From Herbaspirillum sp. Sphag64 (GTDB lineage: Bacteria; Pseudomonadota; Gammaproteobacteria; Burkholderiales; Burkholderiaceae_D), in contig NZ_JACHYE010000001.1 in NCBI RefSeq assembly GCF_014192645.1, positions 378,350 to 442,349 of the forward strand: a stretch of DNA of 64,000 nucleotides, in the 5' to 3' direction. Below, in pieces: positions 17,148 to 24,400 of the stretch (positions within the stretch are counted from its first letter, which is position 1; every line of letters starts with the position of its first letter). The notes below the pieces were generated by a model that did no database searches, had not been told where the DNA came from, and saw nothing but the letters and a program-made list of their open reading frames with translations. The position numbers and the translations under genes are program-made.

Positions 17148-17663
17148 ATGAAACAGTCAATTGCCATCCTCGCTTCGACTGCCATGTTGTTTGGCTTAGC
17201 GGCTTCTGCCGATACGCTTGTCAGTGGTCCCCCAGCACCAGATTTTTCAGGAATCGACAACTGGATCAACTCCACACCGCTGAGCATGGCCCGCCTGAAG
17301 GGAAAAGTCGTACTGGTCGACTTCTGGACCTACACCTGCTTCAACTGCACAAACACATTGCCTTATGTAACGGCCTGGTATGAAAAGTACAAGTCGAAAG
17401 GTTTTTTGGTGGTCGGTGTACATACTCCGGAATTCGCATTTGAGCGCTCCACTGAAAACGTCACCAATGCCATGATGAAGTTCAACATACACTACCCCGT
17501 GGCGCAAGATAATCGGTACGTCACCTGGAATGCCTATCACAACCAATATTGGCCGGCAGTCTACCTGGTCAATAAAAAAGGCAATATTGTCTATTCCCAT
17601 TTCGGAGAAGGCGATTATCAGGAAACTGAGGCCGCCATCCGAACCTTGCTGAGCGACGAGTAA
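17148..17663 (+). CDS. Periplasmic TlpA-like thioredoxin-fold protein
   Basis: A 171-aa secreted thiol oxidoreductase. The signal peptide runs to about residue 21 (AASA). The thioredoxin domain has VVLVDFWTYTCFNC with active-site Cys64 and Cys67 (CFNC) and the cis-Pro in WPAVYLV. The WTYTCxNC wording is that of the TlpA/DipZ C-terminal branch, and FLVVGVHTPEF is shared with it. It likely reduces or isomerises disulfides, or protects against oxidants, in the periplasm. It is a single gene; immediately after its stop the DNA turns into decayed fragments of other genes, so a former partner may have been lost. Confidence 0.88.
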   Translation: MKQSIAILASTAMLFGLAASADTLVSGPPAPDFSGIDNWINSTPLSMARLKGKVVLVDFWTYTCFNCTNTLPYVTAWYEKYKSKGFLVVGVHTPEFAFERSTENVTNAMMKFNIHYPVAQDNRYVTWNAYHNQYWPAVYLVNKKGNIVYSHFGEGDYQETEAAIRTLLSDE

Positions 17664-18008
17664 AACCTTATCCATCGACTGATAGGGCTTTGTGATCAAG
17701 GGTGCTTTTGCCTGTAGTGGTTTGATGTACCAGGGACGGCTGGTTGAATCGTAGTCTGGCAGCACCTGTTCGGATGAAACATAGATTTTGTCTTGCTCAC
17801 CCATGGTGGTGAGGGTCATACCAGCAGATTTTTTTAAATGTAGTGTCAGCCCCTGAGGATCCTGCGGCACTACTGAATCAGCGGCAACCGTGACCGCCAG
17901 TGCCTTGGCCGCAACCCATTCTGCCAAGGCACGATTATTACCAGTAATAATCGTATACAGATTGGCGCGGATGTCACTCCACCTCCGGTTATCAAGGTAA
18001 CCGTGCAA
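17664..18008 (-). pseudogene. Fragment of a dCache methyl-accepting chemotaxis receptor
   Basis: About 115 codons on the minus strand read as the extracellular dCache domain of a chemoreceptor: RWSDIRANLYTIITGNNRAL, ALAEWVAAKALAVTVAA and the very typical LPDYDSTSRPWYIKPLQ followed by APLITKPYQ. The frame lacks the N-terminal membrane anchor and everything after the first half of the sensor (no HAMP, no signalling domain). It ends right at the stop of the thioredoxin gene, as if cut by a deletion or rearrangement. Not a functional gene. Confidence 0.75.
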
Positions 18009-18236
18009 ACTTATCCCTTGGCCAGATCACTTGTTGAAGCAAATATCGGCATCGCGGTGGTCGACAATTTCACCGCAAATGCGGGGAACACAGGCAATGC
18101 AGACAAACAGATTCAGATTCGTCGCATGGACTTACCTGCGGTCAGCAAGATCTACGCTGTGACCAATCGGGCCAGGCCGGCACCGAAGTCGGCAGAATTT
18201 TTGCTGGAAGCGATCCGCAGATTACCTGCCTGATAA
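17980..18236 (+). pseudogene. C-terminal fragment of a LysR-type regulator
   Basis: About 85 codons read as the end of a LysR effector-binding domain: VIKVTVQTYPLARSLVEANI, then GIAVVDNFTANAG and PAVSKIYAVTNRARPAPKSAEFLLEAIRRL. The helix-turn-helix half is missing and the fragment abuts the opposite-strand chemoreceptor fragment near 17980-18010. A GTG at 18003 could start a 76-aa peptide, but it would lack any DNA-binding part. Probably the remnant of a regulator lost by rearrangement. Confidence 0.7.
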
Positions 18237-18270
18237 CTGCATCACCCAATATCACTTGGAGTTATCCATC

Positions 18271-18333
18271 ATGCAAACGATCATGGCGATGCTGCAAGGG
18301 CGCTTTGATGGTTTGCACCTCAGGCGTTCTTGA
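18271..18333 (+). pseudogene. Possible 5' stub of a gene after the LysR fragment
   Basis: An ATG with a GGAG ribosome site 9 bp upstream opens a 20-codon frame (MQTIMAMLQGRF...) that stops inside the 3' end of the opposite MarR gene. It may be the first codons of a gene cut off at about 18316. Too short to assign. Confidence 0.3.
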
Positions 18334-18787
18334 AGAGCTTCTCGCGTAATGCTACCAATTGATCACGGATGGCGCTCAATTCTCCTGGGTTGCATTCAGT
18401 CGCACAAAAGACTCCCTGATGGACCTTTTTGGCACGCTCCTGCAGGTCGCGTCCTTCTGAGGTCAGACTGATGATTACCTGGCGCTCATCATTTTTGGCA
18501 CGCTCTCGCTGTAACAATCCCAATCCTTCCATGCGCTTGAGCAAAGGCGTGAGAGTCGCCGAATCCAAAAAGAGACGATCGCCAATTTCAGACACCGTCA
18601 ATTCATCCTGCTCCCACAGAATCAACAGCACCAGATACTGCGGGTAAGTAACCCCAAGGCTGGTTAGCAACTTGCGATAGACCTTGTTCAGGCCCAGCAT
18701 TGTGGAGTAAACCGCAAAGCAGAGTTGATCACCGAGCCGCAAAGACGTCGCGGATTTATTTGACGGAGAAGAAGTGTTTTTAGACAT
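18320..18787 (-). CDS. MarR-family regulator, OhrR-like
   Basis: A 155-aa winged-helix regulator. The start chosen is the ATG complementary to 18785-18787 (MSKNTSSPS); an alternative lies 10 codons upstream at 18817. Cys23 in LCFAVYST is the peroxide-sensing Cys position of OhrR, and [23 protein letters not shown], then [20 protein letters not shown] form the DNA-binding core. OhrR represses in its reduced state and leaves DNA when oxidised by organic hydroperoxides (family knowledge). No ohr gene is adjacent; the divergent gene is an esterase. Matching palindromes lie upstream of both genes. Confidence 0.88.
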   Translation of the reverse strand: MSKNTSSPSNKSATSLRLGDQLCFAVYSTMLGLNKVYRKLLTSLGVTYPQYLVLLILWEQDELTVSEIGDRLFLDSATLTPLLKRMEGLGLLQRERAKNDERQVIISLTSEGRDLQERAKKVHQGVFCATECNPGELSAIRDQLVALREKLFKNA

Positions 18788-18962
18788 CGGCGCACTGTAA
18801 TGTAGTTTGTTGATCATTGTAATCTGATAACTCTACGCATCTCGAACTGTCGCTCAGAAGTTCTTTCTGCCGTTGAAGCTGCAACAAGTCAAAGAAGAAA
18901 AACAGCGACCTGAGAACAAAGTCTCTGATCGGCCATGGATCCAACAAATAAATAGCTTGCAA

Positions 18963-18982
18963 TTAAATAGTACACAATTTAA
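18963..18982. promoter_or_regulatory. Candidate OhrR/MarR operator (OhrR side)
   Basis: TTAAATAG-TACA-CAATTTAA is an imperfect 20-bp palindrome upstream of the MarR gene. It shares the TTAAATAG half-site and 20-bp size with the palindrome upstream of the esterase, and is AT-rich like known OhrR sites. Autoregulation is likely. Confidence 0.55.
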
Positions 18983-19141
18983 AATCCTTTCATCGACAAA
19001 GACATTGGTTACCTGACCTGACGGAATACATCACCTCGACGACCGAAAAATAGGAAACAGTTGCGGCAGCATGATTTACGACAACGCCTATCCACTCAGC
19101 CATCGCAGGACCGTACCCAAGTAACTTTTATGTCCCGCCCT

Positions 19142-19165
19142 TTAAATAGCGCGCTATTTAATAGC
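19142..19165. promoter_or_regulatory. Candidate OhrR/MarR operator (esterase side), two overlapping palindromes
   Basis: Bases 19142-19161 form a perfect 20-bp palindrome with half-site TTAAATAGCG. Its right half overlaps a second palindrome, GCTATTTAATAGC (19153-19165), giving three phased half-sites. It sits 59-82 bp upstream of the esterase ATG, a place for promoter occlusion. Confidence 0.6.
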
Positions 19166-19223
19166 TCGATATATTTACCCGAAGCAGCCCCTTAAATCAT
19201 TCACCAATACGAAGGAAATTGAC

Positions 19224-20237
19224 ATGAACCGCTATACCAAAATCGTAGCAGCAACCGTTATGGCGCTGGCCGCTCACAGCAGCATGGCCGCTGGCAGTTA
19301 TGGCGTAGAACACAATACTCAGGCCTTCCTTGAAGTATTGGAAAAAGGTGGCGGCAAACCATTGGAAACACTGAGCCCGACAGAGGCCCGTCAAGTATTG
19401 ATCGGTGCGCAGGCTGGCGCCAAGTTGCCTCCTGCTGATGTCAGCGAGAAGACGATCACGGCTGACGGCAAGACCATCAAGCTCAACATCGTCCGTCCGG
19501 TCGGTGCGAAAGGTAAATTGCCGGTATTCATTTTCGTCCACGGCGGCGGCTGGATTCTTGGCGACTTCCCGACCCACGAGCGCTTCGTCCGCGATCTGGT
19601 TGCAGAAACCGGTTTCGCTGCGGTGTTTGTGAACTACACACCATCGCCTGAAGCCCACTACCCTGTCGCTATCAATGAAATCTATGCAGCTACCAAGTGG
19701 GTCGCTGAGCACGGTGACGACATCAATGTCGATGGCAAGCGCCTGGCCGTTGTTGGCAACAGTGTTGGTGGTGACATGGCAACCGTCACCGCATTGATGG
19801 CCAAGGACAAGGGTGGACCGGTGATCAAATCACAGGTTCTGTTCTGGCCCGTGACCAACGCCAACTTCGAGGACGCTTCGTATGACCAGTTTGAACAAGG
19901 TCACTTTCTTACTCGTCCTTTGATGAAATGGTTCTGGGATGCCTACACCACCGACGTCAAGCAACGTCAGGAAATTTACGCCTCACCATTGCTGGCAACT
20001 ACCGAGCAACTCAAGGGATTGCCACCAACATTGATCATCACCGCTGAAAAAGACGTGCTGCGCGATGAAGGCGAAGCGTATGCCCGCAAGCTCGATGCCG
20101 CGGGTGTTCCGGTGGTAAGCACACGTTACAACGGCATGATCCATGATTTCGGCTTGCTCAATGCACTGTCCGAAGTGCCGGCAACACGTGCCGCTTTGCA
20201 TCAGGCTGCAGAAGAACTCAAGGCACGTTTGAAGTAA
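19224..20237 (+). CDS. Secreted alpha/beta-hydrolase esterase (hormone-sensitive-lipase family)
   Basis: A 337-aa esterase/lipase exported by a signal peptide cut near residue 22 (SSMAAG). The oxyanion motif HGGGW is at 106-110, nucleophile Ser180 in GNSVGG, the acid in AEKDVLRD (about 277-281) and His307 in GMIHDF, all in HSL-family order. It should hydrolyse short-chain or hydrophobic carboxyl esters in the periplasm or outside. It is divergent from an OhrR-like regulator and carries its palindrome upstream, so it may be induced by organic peroxides or phenolics. Confidence 0.9.
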   Translation: MNRYTKIVAATVMALAAHSSMAAGSYGVEHNTQAFLEVLEKGGGKPLETLSPTEARQVLIGAQAGAKLPPADVSEKTITADGKTIKLNIVRPVGAKGKLPVFIFVHGGGWILGDFPTHERFVRDLVAETGFAAVFVNYTPSPEAHYPVAINEIYAATKWVAEHGDDINVDGKRLAVVGNSVGGDMATVTALMAKDKGGPVIKSQVLFWPVTNANFEDASYDQFEQGHFLTRPLMKWFWDAYTTDVKQRQEIYASPLLATTEQLKGLPPTLIITAEKDVLRDEGEAYARKLDAAGVPVVSTRYNGMIHDFGLLNALSEVPATRAALHQAAEELKARLK

Positions 20238-20352
20238 ATTGTCATGCGAAATGATATCTGAATGTGCGTATAGCCAACTGCCACCGCAGCCGGAAAAAAT
20301 TTCTTGTACCGGACTTGAATTAGGTTTTGGTGCCCCACATATTGAATCGTTC

Positions 20353-20365
20353 GCTACTTAATAGC
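20353..20365. promoter_or_regulatory. Third copy of the MarR-type half-palindrome, before the DUF4148 gene
   Basis: GCTACTTAATAGC differs in one base from GCTATTTAATAGC at 19153-19165. It lies 139 bp upstream of the DUF4148 start, so that gene may belong to the same regulon. Confidence 0.4.
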
Positions 20366-20503
20366 AAGCAATGTTTTCCAGATGCATCGAAGTCTGTTCA
20401 ACGTAGTACCCAACCCGTCTGGCAGCGCCATGCATAGTTGTCAGACGGAATACGTCAATTTATCACTGCTCAAAAAGAGCTGAATTTTTAAAGGAGTTTT
20501 ACC

Positions 20504-20776
20504 ATGAATGCCACAAAGATTACCGCCGCTGTTCTTCTCTTTGCCGCTGCTGGCGCTAGTTTTGCCGAAAACAAGTATCCACCAGAAACCAAGTTTGTAT
20601 CGACCAAGACACGCGCAGAAGTGATTGAAGAATTGAAGCAAGCACGTGCCGAGGGCCTGATTGTCAATGGCAATAACTATCCAGTCTTTGTGGTACCACA
20701 TAGCACACTGACTCGCGCTGAAGTCGTTTCGCAATTGAAGGGCCCTGTCAGGAACGACATTTACACTGGCGCATGA
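20504..20776 (+). CDS. DUF4148 small periplasmic protein
   Basis: A 90-aa protein with a clear signal peptide (cut after SFA, about residue 21). The mature part has two short copies of the DUF4148 pattern, TRAEVIEELKQARAEGL and LTRAEVVSQLKGP. This family is common in Burkholderiales and has no established function. AAGGAG precedes the ATG. It stands alone, downstream of the esterase with 266 bp between; that spacer holds a third copy of the MarR-type motif. Confidence 0.85.
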   Translation: MNATKITAAVLLFAAAGASFAENKYPPETKFVSTKTRAEVIEELKQARAEGLIVNGNNYPVFVVPHSTLTRAEVVSQLKGPVRNDIYTGA

Positions 20777-20904
20777 TTGACCGTCAGTATCAAATATCAA
20801 GCTTCAATCTGCCGCATCAGTTACACCCGCCATCTTCCTTGGTCAGCCTGCCACAAAGGCAGTACCATGGTGGATGGCTTTGCACGTTCTGAATCGAAGT
20901 CAAT

Positions 20905-20930
20905 AGAAAAGCCCGACGAATCCGCCGGGC
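20905..20930 (-). terminator. Rho-independent terminator of the RND outer-membrane factor gene
   Basis: On the minus strand GCCCGGCG-GATT-CGTCGGGC (one mismatch in eight pairs) is followed by TTTT. It lies 80 bp after the stop of the outer-membrane factor gene. Confidence 0.65.
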
Positions 20931-21010
20931 CAAGGAGTGAATAAACAAAGCCGGGACTTCCACAAAAAACAATCACTACATCAGCGCTGAAGCAGCGATA
21001 TCTACGAACA

Positions 21011-22483
21011 TCAATCCCCCTTCTGCGCTACCAGCGTATCGACCTCTGCCTGCGGATCCCAACCGCCACCGAGTGCCTTGTAGGTCGCCACAGCGGCTCG
21101 TGCCAGATCGGTTTGCGCCTGCGCCCGCGCATCAGCAGCACGTAGCAGGGTTTCATCAGCATGCAACACGTCAATCAGACTGGCAGTACCATGCTCATAG
21201 GCGATAAAGGAAGTCTGACGCGCGTGCGACAGTGAGCCTTCGCCGCGTACCAGCGCTGCCGTTTGTGTTTGCGTGTTGATCAACGCCGAAAATGTATTCT
21301 CAACATCTTCAGCCGCATGCAGCACTGCCAGACGATACGACGCCAGCGCTTCAGCTTCCTGGCCATGTGCCTGGTCAATCTGCGCATTGATACGACCAAA
21401 GTCAAACAGTCTCCAACGCAACCCCAGAACACCCTGCGCCTGACTGGCGCCGGATGCAAACAAATTCGAAGCGGGCAATGTCGTTGCGCTACCCAATAAT
21501 CCACTCAAGGAAAAATGCGGATAGTACTCGGCAATCGCTTGCCCAATGCGTGCATTGGCAGCGGCTACGCGTCGCTCGGCCACGATCAGATCAGGACGAC
21601 GTTGCAGTAATTCAGCCGGTGAACCCATGTCCGTAATCTTGGGCGCCACAGGAATGCCCCTGGCATCAGCCAACTCTTGACGATGCGTACCGGGAGGTGT
21701 CCCTAGCATCACGTCAAGTGCATTCATTGCAGCAGCCAGAGCAGCCTGCAGCATCGGTACGCTGGCTTCAACTTGTGCCAGCGCCCCTTCAGTCTGATCA
21801 ACCTGATACTGTGCAGCCAGTCCGCGCGTGTAGAGCAATTGCACTTTGGTCAGCAGTTCCTGTTGGGTCTTGACCTGGCGATGCGCAATATCGAGACGCT
21901 GTTGCAGCCCGCGAATGGCAATATATGTATCTGCCGTCTGTGCCGCCACAACTAATCGTGTCGCTGCCACATCCGCACGCGAGGCTTGATACTCAGCCTG
22001 TGCGGCCTCTTTGCCACGACGCAGTCCACCAAAAACATCAATTTCCCAGCTGGCGCCAAGGTCTGTCTCATAGGCATCACCCCAACGCTTATAGTCTGGC
22101 GTGGCATTGAGCAAACTCCCTATCGGTGTTTCGATTGATTGATGCGCACGCGCCGCCGAGCTTGTCACCGTACCTGACGGCAGCAAGGCTGCATTGGCAG
22201 CACTCAAACCCGCACGCGCCTGCCTCACACGGGCACTGGCCTGTACCAGATCCAGGTTTTGTTCCAATGCCAGCGAAACGTAACGTGCCAACAACGGATC
22301 TCCAAACTCGTTCCACCAGGCAACCACGTCTTTGGGGGCCAGGGTATCTCCTTGCGCCAGCGACTGCTGGCCGATGTAGTGGTCAGTTAACGGACTGGCT
22401 GGCCTTTGATAATCAGGACCCACAGCACATCCCGCCGCCAAGCTGGCAAACAGGACTGGACCAAGAATGCGACTAGAAAACAT
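21011..22483 (-). CDS. NodT-family outer-membrane lipoprotein of RND efflux system
   Basis: A 490-aa outer-membrane factor. The lipobox LAAGC places the lipidated Cys at residue 19, followed by AVGPDYQRP, the family signature. The two repeated OEP domains with long coiled regions follow, e.g. LALEQNLDLVQASARVRQARAGL, LLQRRPDLIVAERRVAAANARIG and the final ATYKALGGGW. It forms the trimeric exit duct for the RND pump encoded on the other side of the divergent tetR. A TGTGACT-N12-AGTCACA site lies in the shared spacer, so the regulator likely controls it too. Confidence 0.93.
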   Translation of the reverse strand: MFSSRILGPVLFASLAAGCAVGPDYQRPASPLTDHYIGQQSLAQGDTLAPKDVVAWWNEFGDPLLARYVSLALEQNLDLVQASARVRQARAGLSAANAALLPSGTVTSSAARAHQSIETPIGSLLNATPDYKRWGDAYETDLGASWEIDVFGGLRRGKEAAQAEYQASRADVAATRLVVAAQTADTYIAIRGLQQRLDIAHRQVKTQQELLTKVQLLYTRGLAAQYQVDQTEGALAQVEASVPMLQAALAAAMNALDVMLGTPPGTHRQELADARGIPVAPKITDMGSPAELLQRRPDLIVAERRVAAANARIGQAIAEYYPHFSLSGLLGSATTLPASNLFASGASQAQGVLGLRWRLFDFGRINAQIDQAHGQEAEALASYRLAVLHAAEDVENTFSALINTQTQTAALVRGEGSLSHARQTSFIAYEHGTASLIDVLHADETLLRAADARAQAQTDLARAAVATYKALGGGWDPQAEVDTLVAQKGD

Positions 22484-22511
22484 ATGAATTCCCTCGATAC
22501 AACAATTTACA

Positions 22512-22537
22512 TGTGACTATAATAACAAGGAGTCACA
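22512..22537. promoter_or_regulatory. TetR operator 1 (outer-membrane factor / tetR spacer)
   Basis: TGTGACT-N12-AGTCACA, a 26-bp inverted repeat. A TATAAT sequence (22518-22523) begins at its left arm and runs into the spacer, so binding would block a promoter. The same arrangement recurs at 23208-23233. Confidence 0.75.
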
Positions 22538-22573
22538 AACTGTCAATGCAATTTAGGGAGGCGATTCCTCGCG

Positions 22574-23191
22574 ATGATTACATCACCCACATTCACTGCA
22601 CATCTGCGCGGCCCGACCGATCACGACGTGCGCACCCAGATCGTTACCGCGGCAACCGACTACTTCAGCCACTACGGCTACGAAAAAACAACAGTGTCGG
22701 ATTTGGCAAAGTCAATTGGCTTTTCCAAAGCCTATATCTATAAGTTCTTCGACTCCAAACAAGCCATCGGAGAAGTCATTTGCGCCAATACCCTGGGCAT
22801 GATCTTGCATGCCATAGACGATGCAATGAAAGATGCCAACACCGCCACAGAGCGCTTCCGCCGCATGTTCTCAACAGTTGTAGAGGCTGGATGTGAACTT
22901 TTCTTTCAGGACAGAAAACTTTACGACATGGCAGCGACAGCCGCCAGCGAACCCTGGCCATCGGTTTTTTCTTATGAAGAACACATCAAGAATCTGGTAC
23001 TGAAGATTCTCAAGGAAGGAAGGGAATCGGGTGAGTTTGAGCGCAAAACTCCCCTCGACGAAACCACCAACGCGATCTATCTGGTGCTACATCCCTATGT
23101 CAATCCACTCTTGCTACAGCGCAACCTGGACCAGGCCAAGGCTGACACGAACCATCTTTCCAACCTCATTTTGCGCAGCTTAGCACCGTAA
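22574..23191 (+). CDS. TetR-family repressor of the RND pump
   Basis: A 205-aa TetR regulator. The N-terminal HTH (residues ~18-65) reads HDVRTQIVTAATDYFSHYG, KTTVSDLAKSIGFSKAYIYKFFDSKQA. The C-terminal ligand domain has FFQDRKLYDMAATAASEPWPSV and GRESGEFERKTPLDET. It is flanked on both sides by identical-architecture operators and lies between the outer-membrane factor and the pump genes, so it almost surely represses both and itself. A close paralog is encoded at 37933-38550. The ATG at 22574 fits the usual family N-terminus. Confidence 0.93.
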   Translation: MITSPTFTAHLRGPTDHDVRTQIVTAATDYFSHYGYEKTTVSDLAKSIGFSKAYIYKFFDSKQAIGEVICANTLGMILHAIDDAMKDANTATERFRRMFSTVVEAGCELFFQDRKLYDMAATAASEPWPSVFSYEEHIKNLVLKILKEGRESGEFERKTPLDETTNAIYLVLHPYVNPLLLQRNLDQAKADTNHLSNLILRSLAP

Positions 23192-23207
23192 AACTACGCT
23201 TTACCAA

Positions 23208-23233
23208 TGTGACTCTTGACTTATTTAGTCACA
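23208..23233. promoter_or_regulatory. TetR operator 2 (upstream of the RND adaptor gene)
   Basis: A second TGTGACT-N12-AGTCACA repeat with the same 12-bp spacer as operator 1. It overlaps a possible promoter, TTGACT (23216-23221) with GAGAAT (23239-23244) 17 bp downstream, which would drive the adaptor and pump genes. Confidence 0.75.
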
Positions 23234-23278
23234 AGTTTGAGAATCCAATCCTTTCTTCTCCCCTTTGGAAGGACTCCC

Positions 23279-24400
23279 ATGTCTCGGCACTCACTTGGTA
23301 CGTATGCTCGTTATCTGTTGCCACTTGCCTTAACGGCATGTGGTGAAAAACCCGTCTCCGACCCGCGGACGGAGGCTCCCTTGGTAAAAATGGTTGCGGT
23401 GGTCAGCGCAGCGCCGCTGACGCAGTCATTTACCGGCATCATCGGCTCCCGGGTCCAAAGCGATCTGGGCTTCCGGGTCTCGGGCAAGGTGCTGCAACGA
23501 TTGGTGGATACCGGCGAAAGCGTCAAGCGCGGTCAATTGTTGGTGCGCATTGACCCCATTGACCTAGGCCTCGAAGCCAATGCCCGCACCGAAGCTGTCG
23601 CTGCGGCAAGAGCGCATGCTAAACAAGCCATCGCCGATGAAGTGCGCTATCGCGATCTGGTCGCGGCCGGCGCAGTATCCGCATCCGCCTACGATCAAAT
23701 CAAGGCGACCGCCGATTCGGCCAAAGCAGAATTGAATGCTGCCCAAGCACAAGCCGACGTCGCCAGAAATGCCACCAATTACACTGAGTTGATGGCCGAT
23801 TCGGATGGCGTGGTCGTCGAGACACTGGCCGAACCAGGTCAGGTGGTCAGTGCCGGACAGGTGGTCGTGCGGCTGGCCCATGCCGGTCCACGCGAGGCTG
23901 TCATCCAGTTGCCAGAAACTCTGCGTCCGACGATTGGCTCTCAAGCTACTGCCACCTTATATGGTCAAGACAAGGCAGACAACAGCGCCAAACTCAGGCA
24001 ACTCTCAGATGCAGCAGACCGTTTGACCCGAACCTATGAAGCACGCTACGTGCTCAATAGCACACTAGCCAACGCACCACTTGGTGCAACGGTAACCGTC
24101 ACGCTGGCAGATAAGCGCACAGGTAATGCCACTGGTGTGCAAGTGCCATCGAGTGCCGTGTTCGACGCTGGCAAGGAGAGCGGCGTATGGGTATTGAACG
24201 GCAGTCCTGCCAAAGTGAGCTGGCGCCCGGTGCACGTGCTCAACATCACCGATGAAGCAGCGCGCGTGGATGGCAATCTGCAAACGGGAGAGCAAATCGT
24301 CGCGCTGGGAGCGCATCTGCTGCATGAAGGTGAGCTGGTACGCATTCAAGCTGCACCTGCACTAGCCCTCCCCGCGGGTACCGAGGGAGAGAAAAAATGA
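23279..24400 (+). CDS. RND efflux periplasmic adaptor (membrane fusion lipoprotein)
   Basis: A 373-aa adaptor. The start is the ATG at 23279 (RBS GGAAGGA); a longer frame from 23216 would begin inside the operator. Lipobox LTAC gives the lipidated Cys at residue 21. The barrel-sandwich and hairpin follow: DLGFRVSGKVLQRLVDTGESVKRGQ, LLVRIDP, a coiled-coil of about residues 85-150, then DGVVVETLAEPGQVVSAGQVVVRLA. It bridges the RND pump to the outer-membrane duct. Its stop overlaps the pump start by four bases. Confidence 0.92.
   Translation: MSRHSLGTYARYLLPLALTACGEKPVSDPRTEAPLVKMVAVVSAAPLTQSFTGIIGSRVQSDLGFRVSGKVLQRLVDTGESVKRGQLLVRIDPIDLGLEANARTEAVAAARAHAKQAIADEVRYRDLVAAGAVSASAYDQIKATADSAKAELNAAQAQADVARNATNYTELMADSDGVVVETLAEPGQVVSAGQVVVRLAHAGPREAVIQLPETLRPTIGSQATATLYGQDKADNSAKLRQLSDAADRLTRTYEARYVLNSTLANAPLGATVTVTLADKRTGNATGVQVPSSAVFDAGKESGVWVLNGSPAKVSWRPVHVLNITDEAARVDGNLQTGEQIVALGAHLLHEGELVRIQAAPALALPAGTEGEKK

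Larger units (their letters stand above)
18788..19223. other. 436-bp divergent control region between OhrR-like gene and esterase
   Basis: No gene is seen. The region is AT-rich and holds one related palindrome near each divergent gene (18963-18982 and 19142-19165, listed separately). A GGAAA-type ribosome site (AAGGAAATTGAC) precedes the esterase ATG at 19224. Confidence 0.6.

Noticed and set aside
16993-17160. An N-terminal extension of the small hypothetical minus-strand protein.
   Set aside because: It would overlap the thioredoxin gene start and has no conserved look; the shorter start at 16992 is preferred, itself with low confidence.
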